A stretch of 64,000 nt of DNA from Cellulomonas sp. WB94 (GCF_003115775.1 NZ_QEES01000004.1:62001-126000), one strand, 5' to 3'; positions 9,337 to 17,846 are shown, numbered from the stretch's first letter. The notes: a model not told the origin generated them from the letters alone. Numbers and translations are program-made.

Positions 9337-10918
9337 GCGGGCAGCCCCTGCGACGCCCGTCGCGCGTCCGCCGCCCGCAGCACGTCACGGTCGTTGTACC
9401 GGTGGAAGACCCCGGCGATCTCCTGGGTCGGCTCGTGGCCCTTGCCGGTGATGATGATGGTGTCCCGATCCGTCGCGAGGTCGAAGGCGTCATGGATGGC
9501 CTGGGTCCGGCTGCTGGCCTCGTGCACGTCGGCCAGCCCTGGGCGCTCGGCGCGCACGCCCGCGAGGATCTCGGCCCGGATGGTCGCGGGCTCCTCCGAC
9601 CGAGGGTTCTCGTCGGTGACGACGAGCACGTCGGCGAGGCGGGCAGCGATCTGGCCCATGATCGGGCGCTTGCCCTTGTCGCGGTCGCCGTCCGAGCCGA
9701 ACACGAGAATGAGCCGGCCCGGGGTGATCGGGCGGACGGCCTCGAGGGCCAGCACGAGCGCATCGGGCGTGTGGGCGTAGTCGACGATCCCGAGCGGACG
9801 ACCGTCCCCACGCTCGACGACCCGCTCCATCCGGCCGGGGATCGCGTGCGCCGTGGCGACGGCGTCGATCGCGACCTGCAGGTCGATCCCGGCGCGGTGC
9901 GCGAGGACGATCGCGAGCGCAGCGTTCGAGACGTTGACGAGCCCCGGCAGGGGGCTCATCGCCGGGTGCTCCGTGCCGTCCGGGCCCCGCAGCGTGAACG
10001 TCGACCCGACGCCGTCGAGCCCGATGTCGGCGCTCGTCACGGCCCAGTCCGCGGTGGCACCCTCGGGCGACCCGACGTGCGTCGCGACGGACTCGACGGG
10101 GATCTGCGCCTCGGCGACCAGCCGTCGTCCCCAGTCGTCGTCGACCACGACGACCCCGCGCCGTGCCTGACCGGGCGCGAACAGGCGGGCCTTGTCGTGG
10201 AAGTAGCCCTCCATGTCGCCGTGGAAGTCGAGGTGGTCGCGCTGGAGGTTCGTGAAGCCGACCACATCGAGCTCGAGCCCCCGCACCCGACCGAGCGCGA
10301 GGGCATGGGACGAGACCTCCATCGTGCAGGCCGTCGCGCCGCGCTCGTGGGCCAGGGCGAGGATCGACTGCACGACGGGCGCCTCGACGGTCGTGCGGGG
10401 CTCTCGATCGCCTCGTCGCCGATCCGCAGCTCGACCGTGCCCATCACGACTGTGCCGGCGTGCGCCGTGCGCAGGGCCGCATCCACGAAGTACGTCGTCG
10501 TGGTCTTGCCGTTCGTGCCCGTCACGCCGACCGTGACGAACCCCTCCGCGGGGTCGTCGTTCGCCCAGGCAGCAACGGGGCCGGCGAGCCCGCGCGGATC
10601 CGCGGCCACGAGCACCGGGACACCGGCGGCTGTCGGCTCGTCCGCGACGATCTGCGCACCGCGCTCGTCGGTCAGAACGGCGACCGCACCACCCGCGACC
10701 GCCTGCGCCGTGTACGTCGCACCGTGCGTGTGCGCGCCGTCCAGCGCGATGAACACGTCTCCGGGCTGCACGTCGCCGCTGGCGACCGACACACCCGTCA
10801 GGCCGAGCCCCGGAGCGATGTCGCCACCGCGTGCGTCGAGCGCGAACGTGGCGAGGAGGTCGACGACCCGGTGCTCGGCGGGATGCAGGGGGCGCATCCG
10901 ACCCTGGGGGGACGTCAT
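9333..10918 (-). CDS. murE: UDP-MurNAc-L-Ala-D-Glu ligase MurE, with an apparent one-base frameshift
   Basis: MurE adds the third stem residue (meso-DAP, L-Lys or L-Orn). The N-terminal part from the ATG at 10918 carries GVTGTNGKTTTTYFVDAALR (about 131-150) and reads to about codon 174 (ELRIGDEAIESP). It then leaves frame at a run of four G on the plus strand (10397-10400). The rest continues in another frame as RTTVEAPVVQSILALAHERG, MEVSSHALAL and ENPRSEEP down to 9333. One extra G/C there would give a normal protein of about 528 residues. Because murE is essential and both halves are intact, a sequencing error in a homopolymer is the simplest explanation. The specificity motif reads ENPR rather than the DNPR of DAP-adding enzymes. 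It lies 79 bp after ftsI. Confidence 0.9.
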
Positions 10919-10997
10919 GGGGAGAATCTACCCCGGACGGGCGCCGCTCCCGGGCGCTCCGCCTGCCGATCGGCACCCCGACGCGTGGCCGGCGGTC

Positions 10998-12938
10998 TCA
11001 CTCCCACGTCGTGGCGAACAGCTGGGCCGTCGTCCCGCTCGGCGCGATCCCGAGCTCCTGGAGCGCATACCCGGCGACGTCGCTGAAGACGGGGGCAGCG
11101 ACCGCGCCGCCGTAGATCGAGGTCTTCGGGTTCTGCAGGATGACGCTCACCGCGATGTGCGGGTCGTCCGCCGGGACCACCCCGATGAACGACGCCGTGA
11201 TGCCGTCGGGGTTGAACTTCTGCGCGGTACCCGTCTTGCCCGCGACGCGGTAGCCGGGGATCGCCGCGCTGCTGCCCGTGCCACCGTCGACGACGCTCTC
11301 GAGCATCGTCATGACCGTGTCGGCCGTCGTCGGGGAGATCACCTGCGTCGAGGCCGCCGCGGTCGAGGGCGTGAACGTGCCGTCGGGCGCCGTCCAGCCC
11401 TTGATCAGGTGCGGCTGCACCCGCACCCCGTGGTTCGCGATCGTCGCGAAGACCTCGGTCGCCTGCAGCGCCGTCACGGAGACGGACTGGCCGAACAGGA
11501 CCGCGTACTTGCTGCGCCCGTCCCACTCGTCACTGGGGTGCAGGATGCCGGGCGACTCGTCGGGCAGCTCGATGCCCGTGCGGGTCCCGAACCCGAACTT
11601 CTCGAGGTAGTCGTAGCGCACCTGCTGGGGGATGTTCTGGCCCAGCATGACCGTGCCGGCGTTCGACGACTCCGACAGGATGCCGGTCATCGTGAGCTTC
11701 AGCGTCGCGTGCTCGTGCGAGTCGTGGAAGGTCTGGTTGTTCGCCGTCGTGTACGAGTAGGGCACCTCGAACGGCGTCAGGGGGTTCGCGACGCCGGTCT
11801 CGAGCGCCGCGGCCATCGTGATGACCTTGGCGGTCGACCCCGGCTCGAACACGTCCGAGATCGCGCTCGACCCGCTCAGCTTGCCGTCCTTGGGGTCGTT
11901 CGGGTCGACCGTGCCCGAGTCCGCGAGCGCAAGGATCTCGCCCGTACGGGTGTCGATCGCGACGATGACGCCCGAGTCGGACCCGGTCGCCGCCACCTGG
12001 CTGTCGATGGCCTCCTCGGCCTTCCACTGCAGGTCGCCAAGGATCGTCAGCTGCACGCTCGAGCCCGGGACCGAGTCGGTCTGCTCCTGGTAGCCGCCGG
12101 GGATCTCCTGACCGCCGCGACCGTGCTCGTAGACCACGGTCCCCGGTGTGCCCTGGAGCTTCGCGTCGAGCAGCGCCTCGAGGCCCGTGGCTCCGACACC
12201 TTGGGAGTTGACCCAGCCGAGCAGGTTGCCGGCGAGCGTCTTGTTCGGGTAGATGCGCTCGGAGGTCCGTTCGGCGAGGATCCCGTCGATCCCGAGCTCG
12301 CGGATCGCACGCCACTGCTCGGGCAGCACGCCCTTGGCGACGACCTTGTACCGGCTCTCGCCCGCGAGCTTGGCGCCGAGCTCTGCGGCGTTGAGCCCGA
12401 GGATCGGCGAGAGCAGCCCGGCCGCACCCGACGGTCCGGACACGAGCGGGTCGCTCCCCCGGACCTTCCAGGCCGCCAGGACCTTCTGGTCGACCGTCAG
12501 CGTGTACCGCTCGACGGACGTGGCGAGCTGGACGCCGTTGGCGTCGGTGATCTCACCCCGGGCCGCCAGGAGCGAGGCGGTGCTGAGCCGCTTGGCGAGA
12601 GCCTCCTGCGCCACCGCCTCGCCACGGAACCCCTGGATGTACACGAGCCTGACGGCGAACACGGCGAGCAGGACCAGCACGGCGACCGTCAGCAGCGCCT
12701 GGCGCCGCCGCGGGTCTCCGGTCGCGGGGAGCCGGGTCGGCCCGGGACCCCGCGGCCCTGCGGGCAGACGGCCGCCGGGACGCGTCGCGACCGGCCGCGG
12801 ACCGGGCGCCTGGCGCGACCGCGGAGCCTGCTGCGCCCGCAAGGCGTCACGCCCGGGACCGGGGGTCGTCCGAGCTGCGCGCACGGGAGCGCGGCGGGAA
12901 GTGCCCGCCTGCCCGTTCTCCGGCCCGCGCAGGGTCAT
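10998..12938 (-). CDS. ftsI: Septal penicillin-binding protein FtsI (class B PBP)
   Basis: FtsI is the divisome transpeptidase that crosslinks septal peptidoglycan. The 646-residue product has a basic cytoplasmic tail (1-79), one transmembrane anchor (about 80-101), a pedestal domain and a C-terminal transpeptidase. The three catalytic boxes are clear: SxxK as GSTAK at 367-371, SxN as SSN at 424-426, and KTGT at about 568-571. There are no PASTA repeats before the stop. The ATG at 12938 overlaps the ftsL stop by 4 nt. Confidence 0.97.
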   Translation of the reverse strand: MTLRGPENGQAGTSRRAPVRAARTTPGPGRDALRAQQAPRSRQAPGPRPVATRPGGRLPAGPRGPGPTRLPATGDPRRRQALLTVAVLVLLAVFAVRLVYIQGFRGEAVAQEALAKRLSTASLLAARGEITDANGVQLATSVERYTLTVDQKVLAAWKVRGSDPLVSGPSGAAGLLSPILGLNAAELGAKLAGESRYKVVAKGVLPEQWRAIRELGIDGILAERTSERIYPNKTLAGNLLGWVNSQGVGATGLEALLDAKLQGTPGTVVYEHGRGGQEIPGGYQEQTDSVPGSSVQLTILGDLQWKAEEAIDSQVAATGSDSGVIVAIDTRTGEILALADSGTVDPNDPKDGKLSGSSAISDVFEPGSTAKVITMAAALETGVANPLTPFEVPYSYTTANNQTFHDSHEHATLKLTMTGILSESSNAGTVMLGQNIPQQVRYDYLEKFGFGTRTGIELPDESPGILHPSDEWDGRSKYAVLFGQSVSVTALQATEVFATIANHGVRVQPHLIKGWTAPDGTFTPSTAAASTQVISPTTADTVMTMLESVVDGGTGSSAAIPGYRVAGKTGTAQKFNPDGITASFIGVVPADDPHIAVSVILQNPKTSIYGGAVAAPVFSDVAGYALQELGIAPSGTTAQLFATTWE

Positions 12939-13348
12939 CCGGCCGCCCCCACCGCCGGACCGCCCTGAACCGTTCCGTCGGCGAGCCTGAGCCACCCGGT
13001 GCTGCGGGCCTGGACCATCCCGAGGGCGCGCGCCGACGCCGCCAGCTCGGCGGGCGAGGAGCGCCGATCGAGCGCGGCGGACAGGTCCTGCTGCGTCGAG
13101 GCGAGCCGGGCCAGCTCGAGGTCGAGGTCGTGCTTCTCGTAGGCCCCGCGGGCCATCGTCGTGTTGAGCAGCAGCGCGGTCAGGAGAGCCCCCGCGAGGA
13201 TCGCCATGCACGCGACGACGAACGGCACCCGCGTGCGCGCCTGTGCCGGTGCACGCACGAGCCGCAGGCGCGGCGCCGGCTGCGGGGCGACGGCCGGGCG
13301 TGCTGGACGCGGGACTGCACCGACCCTCGCCGCTGCCTGTGCGCTCAT
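12935..13348 (-). CDS. ftsL: FtsL-like small divisome membrane protein
   Basis: This 137-residue bitopic protein has a basic Pro/Ala-rich cytoplasmic segment (1-40), one transmembrane helix (about 42-62) and a short extracytoplasmic coiled-coil region (about 68-95, [20 protein letters not shown]). FtsL proteins diverge strongly in sequence. The call rests on this architecture and on position between rsmH and ftsI, both of which it overlaps by 4 nt. In the family it recruits FtsB/FtsQ and helps activate FtsW-FtsI. Confidence 0.85.
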   Translation of the reverse strand: MSAQAAARVGAVPRPARPAVAPQPAPRLRLVRAPAQARTRVPFVVACMAILAGALLTALLLNTTMARGAYEKHDLDLELARLASTQQDLSAALDRRSSPAELAASARALGMVQARSTGWLRLADGTVQGGPAVGAAG

Positions 13349-14373
13349 GCTGTTCTCCTCGGTGCGCCGCTGCTGCGGAGGTGGTCCGGTGTGGGTCTGA
13401 GTCGTTCTGCGGCACGCAGCCGCACGGAGGCCGATCGCGGGTTGCGCGCGAGCTCGGCCTCGTCCGCCTCCTCGGCGCCCCGGGTCAGCAGGCGCAGGTA
13501 CGGGCGGTGGGTCTCGGGCTCGATCGGGAGGCCGGGCGGTGCGCTCGACGTCGCACCGGCCGCGAGCGCGCGCTTGACGAGCCGGTCCTCGAGGGACTGG
13601 TACGCCTCGACCACGATGCGGCCACCGACCGCGAGGGCCTCGATCGACGCGGGCAGGGCGCGCTCGAGGGCCTCGAGCTCGCCGTTGACCTCGATCCGCA
13701 GCGCCTGGAACGTGCGCTTGGCCGGGTTGCCGCCGGTCTTGCGGGTCGCGGCCGGGATGCTGGCGCGCAGGATGTCGACGAGCTCGCCCGTGCGGGCCAG
13801 CGGTGCCTTCGCACGCTCGGCGACGACGCGCCGGGCGATCCTGCCGGCGAACCGCTCCTCGCCGTACTCACGCAGCACGCGGGCGATGTCCCGCTCGTCG
13901 TACGTGTTCAGGACGTCCGCGGCGGTCAGCCCGGTCGTCGCGTCCATGCGCATGTCGAGCGGAGCGTCCTGCGAGTAGGAGAAGCCGCGCTGCGTCTCGT
14001 CGAGCTGCAGCGAGGACACACCGAGGTCCATCAGCACGCCCTGGACCTCGCTGATGCCGAGGCGCGCGAGGACGTCGCCGATCTGGTCGTAGACCGAGTG
14101 CACGCCCGTGAACCGCGCGCCGAAGGGTGCGAGCCGACGGCCGGCGAGCTCGAGCGCCTGGGGGTCGCGGTCCAGGCCGACGACCCGGACGTGCGGGAAC
14201 GCCTGCAGGACGGCCTCGGTGTGCCCACCCATCCCGAGGGTCGAGTCGACCAGCACGGCACCGTCGCCCGCGAGCGCGGGCTCGAGGAGCTCGACGCAGC
14301 GCGCGAGCATGACGGGCATGTGGCGGGAGGCGGCGTCGAGCTCGCTGTCTGACGCGTCGTCGAACCCGTTCAT
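13345..14373 (-). CDS. rsmH: 16S rRNA m4C1402 methyltransferase RsmH (MraW)
   Basis: RsmH N4-methylates C1402 of 16S rRNA using S-adenosylmethionine. The 342-residue product has [17 protein letters not shown], the SAM motif [34 protein letters not shown] and the C-terminal [11 protein letters not shown], all characteristic of the family. The ATG at 14373 is preceded by a strong AGAGGAGGGG ribosome site, which sets the start. Its 3' end overlaps ftsL by 4 nt. A structured 253-bp spacer separates it from mraZ. Confidence 0.97.
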   Translation of the reverse strand: MNGFDDASDSELDAASRHMPVMLARCVELLEPALAGDGAVLVDSTLGMGGHTEAVLQAFPHVRVVGLDRDPQALELAGRRLAPFGARFTGVHSVYDQIGDVLARLGISEVQGVLMDLGVSSLQLDETQRGFSYSQDAPLDMRMDATTGLTAADVLNTYDERDIARVLREYGEERFAGRIARRVVAERAKAPLARTGELVDILRASIPAATRKTGGNPAKRTFQALRIEVNGELEALERALPASIEALAVGGRIVVEAYQSLEDRLVKRALAAGATSSAPPGLPIEPETHRPYLRLLTRGAEEADEAELARNPRSASVRLRAAERLRPTPDHLRSSGAPRRTA

Positions 14374-14446
14374 CGCCCCTCCTCTCGCCGCGTGCCGTTC
14401 GCTCGCTCGTTCTTCGTCCGCCCGGTGCTTGCGGCGGTCCTGGTGT

Positions 14447-14474
14447 GGTCGGACGGCCCCTCCGCCGTCCGACC
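14447..14474. terminator. Perfect 10-bp hairpin in the mraZ-rsmH spacer
   Basis: GGTCGGACGG and CCGTCCGACC pair perfectly around an 8-nt loop (CCCCTCCG). It lies 74 nt upstream of rsmH within the transcribed dcw leader. No U-tract follows on the minus strand, so it may attenuate or stabilise rather than fully terminate. Confidence 0.5.
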
Positions 14475-14488
14475 AGATCCCCCACCGA

Positions 14489-14519
14489 CGTTCTGACACC
14501 GGGGAAGTGAGTCAGAACG
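14489..14519. repeat. 9-bp inverted repeat in the mraZ-rsmH spacer
   Basis: CGTTCTGAC and GTCAGAACG are perfect inverted arms 13 nt apart. Together with the hairpin just downstream in the dcw direction, it makes this spacer strongly structured. It could be an operator for a dimeric regulator or an RNA stem. Confidence 0.45.
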
Positions 14520-14560
14520 GACGGGAGGAGATCTCGCCGGGCGGTCATGCGGCCTAGTTC

Positions 14561-14614
14561 GTGCGGGTCGTGCGGGTCGTGCGGGTCGTGCTGGTCCTTC
14601 GGGTCGTGCTGGCG
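14561..14614. repeat. 9-bp tandem repeat (about six units)
   Basis: Three identical GTGCGGGTC units at 14561-14587 are followed by degenerate copies GTGCTGGTC, CTTCGGGTC and GTGCTGGCG. The array ends 12 bp from the mraZ stop. It is not inside any supported gene. It looks like a small minisatellite that could vary in copy number between strains. Confidence 0.8.
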
Positions 14615-14626
14615 TGCGTCGGCGGC

Positions 14627-15103
14627 TCAGAAGGGACCGTTGGGGAAGACCTCCTCCGCAGTCGCGGCATACCCGTCCTCCTGCTCGGCCAGGTACGTCT
14701 CCCACGCGGTGAGGTCCCAGATCTCGACGCGCGTCCCGGCGCCGATCACGGCGACGTCGCGGTCGAGACCGGCGTACGTGCGCAGCATCGGCGGGATCGA
14801 GATGCGCCCCTGCTTGTCGGGCAGCTCGTCGCTCGCGCCCGAGAGGAAGACGCGCAGATAGTCGCGGGCCTGCTTGCTCGTGACGGGCGCCTGCCGGATC
14901 TGGTCGTGCATGCGGCGGAACTCGTCCATCGGCATCAGGAACAGGCAGCGCTCCTGGCCCTTCGTCATGACGAGGCCCGGAGCGAGCTGCCCGCGGAACT
15001 TCGCGGGCAGGATCAGCCGGCCCTTGTCGTCGAGCCGCGGCGTATAGGTACCGAGGAACGGCACCGTCGAGCCGTACCCGACGAGGGTCGACTCCACGCT
15101 CAT
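14627..15103 (-). CDS. mraZ: Transcriptional regulator MraZ
   Basis: MraZ is a ring-forming DNA-binding protein that controls its own dcw operon. Two tandem SpoVT/AbrB-type half-domains are visible: [14 protein letters not shown] near the N-terminus and [13 protein letters not shown] in the second half. From the ATG at 15103 the protein is 158 residues. Homologues usually begin at [14 protein letters not shown], so a GTG two codons upstream of that phenylalanine (145 residues) is a serious alternative. A GGGGGGCGG stretch before the ATG is the only ribosome-site-like sequence. Its promoter carries a phased GTGGAG array, the expected MraZ operator. Confidence 0.93.
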   Translation of the reverse strand: MSVESTLVGYGSTVPFLGTYTPRLDDKGRLILPAKFRGQLAPGLVMTKGQERCLFLMPMDEFRRMHDQIRQAPVTSKQARDYLRVFLSGASDELPDKQGRISIPPMLRTYAGLDRDVAVIGAGTRVEIWDLTAWETYLAEQEDGYAATAEEVFPNGPF

Positions 15104-15160
15104 GCCGCCCCCCGTTCGTGGTGCCAGATCGTGCTGCCAGTGCCCGTGCCGGGTGCCCTC

Positions 15161-15212
15161 ACCCAGTTCTCACCAAGTGCCTCCACGGTACTCCACTTTC
15201 CTCCACCCACAA
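15161..15212 (-). promoter_or_regulatory. mraZ promoter with MraZ-box array
   Basis: On the minus strand, three perfect GTGGAG hexamers recur with a 10-bp period (plus-strand CTCCAC at 15181, 15191 and 15201). Two degenerate copies continue the phase at 15171 (CACCAA) and 15161 (ACCCAG). The MraZ family is known to bind tandem GTGG[A/T]G repeats separated by 4 nt. A TTGTGG (15207-15212), 16 bp, TACCGT (15185-15190) promoter can be drawn through the array, so bound MraZ would block RNA polymerase. Confidence 0.85.
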
Positions 15213-15239
15213 GGGGAGAGACGCGTGTTTCACCGGCCG

Positions 15240-15258
15240 CCTGGGGCATATCCCCAGG
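15240..15258. repeat. Perfect 7-bp palindrome with AT core
   Basis: CCTGGGG and CCCCAGG flank CATAT. It lies between the mraZ-oriented array and the first plus-strand GTGGAG pair, roughly at the centre of the divergent control region, so it could be an operator for a second regulator. Confidence 0.55.
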
Positions 15259-15266
15259 TCAGCGCG

Positions 15267-15282
15267 GTGGAGTGAGGTGGAG
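15267..15282 (+). promoter_or_regulatory. MraZ-box-like pair in MoxR orientation (first)
   Basis: GTGGAG-TGAG-GTGGAG: two perfect hexamers with the 4-nt spacing of MraZ sites, on the strand opposite to the mraZ array. It lies 274 bp before the MoxR gene. Function is inferred from motif identity only. Confidence 0.55.
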
Positions 15283-15434
15283 GGCGTTGCGTGGGGAATG
15301 AGCCTCGCGCGTGTCGCCGCCGCGATCAATCGCCCCGCCGATCCGATTTGCGGTGCTTTCTCGACCGGCATTCGGGACGATCCGGACATGCGCTGGGCGC
15401 GCTGTCGACAGGACGGACCGCAGGCCCGGGGCAC

Positions 15435-15450
15435 GGGGAGCGAAGTGGAG
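15435..15450 (+). promoter_or_regulatory. MraZ-box-like pair in MoxR orientation (second)
   Basis: GGGGAG-CGAA-GTGGAG: one imperfect and one perfect hexamer with 4-nt spacing, about 105 bp upstream of the MoxR start. It is weaker than the other two sites and could be chance in GC-rich DNA. Confidence 0.4.
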
Positions 15451-15555
15451 GGCGCGCACGGGCCTCGCGCGCAGCGCCCGGAAGCGCTCGCTGAACACCG
15501 CCCGGAGCCGTGCCTCGCCACGTAGGCTCGTGCCAGTCCGCCGAAGGAGACGCCC

Positions 15556-16560
15556 ATGCTTCAGGCCGTGCCCACGTCCACCGAGCTCGAGGAGCTCGTC
15601 GGGACCAGCGAGCGGGTCCGTGCGTCGATCGAGCGGGTCGTCACCGGACGCAGCGAGCTCGTGCGCGTCACTGTCGGAGTCCTGCTCGCCGAGGGTCACC
15701 TGCTGCTCGAGGACGTTCCCGGCGTCGGCAAGACCACCCTGGCCAAGGCACTGGCGCGCAGCATCGACTGCACCGTGGGTCGCATCCAGTTCACGCCGGA
15801 CCTGCTCCCGAGCGACCTGACCGGCGTCAACATCTTCCGGAGCCAGACGCACGAGTTCGAGTTCCGACCGGGTCCGCTCTTCGCGCACATCGTCATCGGC
15901 GACGAGATCAACCGTGCGTCGCCCAAGACCCAGTCGGCGCTGCTCGAGTGCATGCAGGAGGGACAGGCCACGGTGGACGGCCACACCTACCCGCTGCCCC
16001 ACCCGTTCCTCGTGATCGCGACACAGAACCCTGTCGAGATGGAGGGGACGTACCCGCTGCCCGAGGCGCAGCGCGACCGGTTCATGGCGCGGCTCGCAGT
16101 CGGCTACCCGAGCGTCGAGTCCGAGCTCGACATGCTCGACCTCCAGGAGACGTCCGACCCGCTGGCGTCCCTGCAGCCCGTCACCGACGCGGCCCAGATC
16201 GCACGCCTCATCACGACCGCCAGGTCGCTGTATGCCGCCCCCGCCGTCAAGCGCTACATCGTCGACCTCGTGACCGCGACCCGGCAGGACCACGGCCTGC
16301 GCCTCGGTGCGTCCCCCCGCGCGGCGATCCAGCTCCTGCGCGCCGCCAAAGCCATCGCGGCGATGGCCGGACGCGACCACGTGCTGCCCGACGACGTCCA
16401 GCAGCTGGCCGAGCCCGTGCTCGCCCACCGCGTGCTCGCGAGCACCGAGGCTCGCCTGTCCGGGCGGACGACCACCGAGACCGTCCGGGAGATCGTCGCC
16501 CGCGTCCCCCTGCCGACGTCGGGGAGCGCGATCCCCCGCGAGCGGCGGGCGACCGGCTGA
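15556..16560 (+). CDS. MoxR-family AAA+ ATPase
   Basis: MoxR ATPases are chaperone-like AAA+ proteins that usually act with DUF58 and transglutaminase or VWA partners. The 334-residue product has Walker A GVGKTT (about 56-61), Walker B VIGDEINRAS, sensor 1 IATQNPVEMEGTYPLPEAQ and the C-terminal lid domain (GASPRAAIQLL). The ATG follows GAAGGAG with good spacing. It overlaps the DUF58 gene at TGATG. The three-gene operon is a standard actinobacterial arrangement, and its biochemical substrate is unknown. Confidence 0.95.
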   Translation: MLQAVPTSTELEELVGTSERVRASIERVVTGRSELVRVTVGVLLAEGHLLLEDVPGVGKTTLAKALARSIDCTVGRIQFTPDLLPSDLTGVNIFRSQTHEFEFRPGPLFAHIVIGDEINRASPKTQSALLECMQEGQATVDGHTYPLPHPFLVIATQNPVEMEGTYPLPEAQRDRFMARLAVGYPSVESELDMLDLQETSDPLASLQPVTDAAQIARLITTARSLYAAPAVKRYIVDLVTATRQDHGLRLGASPRAAIQLLRAAKAIAAMAGRDHVLPDDVQQLAEPVLAHRVLASTEARLSGRTTTETVREIVARVPLPTSGSAIPRERRATG

Positions 16561-17846
16561 TGCGACTGCGTCCGACCGTCCGGGGGGTCGGCCTGGCGAT
16601 CGGCGGAGTCGTCGCCGTGCTCGCCGGGGTCGCGGTCGGCGCCGTCGACCTCGTCCGTATCGGCACCCTCCCCCTCCTCCTCGTGATCGGCGCGCTCGTG
16701 GGGATCGGGCTGCTCGACCCGGGCCGTGGCCGCCACCGCCTCGCGGTCGAGCGAGGGGCGTCGCCGAACCCCGTGCATGCCGGGTCGACCTCGGTCGTCG
16801 GGGTCGTCATCACGGCCACCGATGCCGCAGGGCGGGCGCGCCTCGCGGGGCTCCGGTTCCGCGAGCAGGCGTCGGCGGAGCTGTCGGGCGGGCGACCCCT
16901 GCGCGCCCACGTGGCCCGCACCCCTGGCCGCGTCACCATCACCTACCCCGTCCTCGCCGCGCGACGCGGCCGATGGACGCTGGGCCCGCTCGTGGTCACG
17001 CGCATCGACCCCTTCGGCGTCGCCAAGGCCACGACGAGCCTCGGCGAGGGAGCCCACATCTCGGTCTGGCCGACCGTCACCGAGCTGCAGGTCCCGCCGG
17101 GGGTCCTCGTCGGCGACCCCGATCGGGTCGCGCTCGGCGCGCGGACCCCGTCCACGGACGACGCCTCGCTCCGCGACTACCGGTTCGGTGACGACCTCCG
17201 GCGCGTCCACTGGGCCACCAGCGCGCGCCGCGGCGAGCTCATGGTCCGGTCGGACGAGCGGGCCGGCATGCGGCCCGTCAGTGTCCTGCTCGACCTGCCG
17301 ACGCGATCTGCCTCGCTCGAGTGGAGCATCTCGCTCGCCGCCTCGATGACGCTCGCCATGCTCGACGCCGGCCATCCCGTCCGGCTCCTGTGCGGTCCGG
17401 CCCCCGCCGCCGTCGCTGCGCGCCACGACGGCGCTCTCACCGAGCGCCCGATGTCGATGCGGCACGCGCACAACCGTCCGGGCGACATGGCACGCGCAGA
17501 CATCCTGGACCGCACGATCGATCTCACCATCGCCGAGTCGCCGGCCGCGGCCGAAGAGCGGCTCCTGGTCGACGCCCGGTTGCTTCTCGCCACGGACGAC
17601 GTCGGCGAGATCGTGCTCGCCGTGGTCGGCCCGCTCACCGCCCGCGCCCGCACCGCCCTCGCGCGAGTCGCCGACAACGCCCAGGGGTGGGCCGTGGTTC
17701 GCTCGGGCGAGGGGTCGCACGCGCAGCGGGGGGATGCGGCGAGCACCGTCGAGGCCTTGCACCGCGCCGGGTGGCGGGCCGTGACGGCTGAGCCCGGAGA
17801 GGACATCGCGCGGAGCTGGATGCGTCTGCTGGAGAGCGCCCTGTGA
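16560..17846 (+). CDS. DUF58 domain-containing membrane protein
   Basis: The 428-residue product begins with two hydrophobic helices (about 9-28 and 33-49) followed by a soluble region ending in the DUF58 signature LRDYRFGDDLRRVHWATSA and GELMVR, then a VWA-like C-terminal fold (VSVLLDLPTRS). DUF58 proteins are partners of MoxR ATPases, and their activity is not established. The ATG shares one base with the MoxR stop, and its end overlaps the transglutaminase start by 4 nt. An alternative frame start within MoxR is unlikely. Confidence 0.93.
   Translation: MRLRPTVRGVGLAIGGVVAVLAGVAVGAVDLVRIGTLPLLLVIGALVGIGLLDPGRGRHRLAVERGASPNPVHAGSTSVVGVVITATDAAGRARLAGLRFREQASAELSGGRPLRAHVARTPGRVTITYPVLAARRGRWTLGPLVVTRIDPFGVAKATTSLGEGAHISVWPTVTELQVPPGVLVGDPDRVALGARTPSTDDASLRDYRFGDDLRRVHWATSARRGELMVRSDERAGMRPVSVLLDLPTRSASLEWSISLAASMTLAMLDAGHPVRLLCGPAPAAVAARHDGALTERPMSMRHAHNRPGDMARADILDRTIDLTIAESPAAAEERLLVDARLLLATDDVGEIVLAVVGPLTARARTALARVADNAQGWAVVRSGEGSHAQRGDAASTVEALHRAGWRAVTAEPGEDIARSWMRLLESAL

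Larger units (their letters stand above)
15104..15555. other. Divergent mraZ / MoxR-operon intergenic region (452 bp, no gene)
   Basis: This is the only gene-free stretch above 300 bp. Open frames crossing it have no family similarity and span both promoter regions. It holds the mraZ promoter with its GTGGAG array (15161-15212), a palindrome (15240-15258) and two plus-strand GTGGAG-type pairs (15267-15282 and 15435-15450). A TAGGCT hexamer at 15523-15528 could be a -10 for the MoxR gene, about 28 bp before its start, but no clear -35 pairs with it. The segment 15330-15400 shows nothing I can name. Confidence 0.7.

Noticed and set aside
9402-12968. Open frame of 1188 codons on the plus strand
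   Set aside because: It is antisense to murE and ftsI, both of which have complete catalytic motifs.
14561-14614. Tandem 9-bp units considered as a CRISPR array
   Set aside because: Units are contiguous with no spacers and are far too short.
15118-15525. Possible 135-residue gene in the 452-bp intergenic region
   Set aside because: Low-complexity Arg/Pro composition, no ribosome site, and it would cover the MraZ-box array.
15259-16428. Long minus-strand frame across the mraZ/MoxR region
   Set aside because: It overlaps the MoxR gene antisense and the promoter region; no family features.
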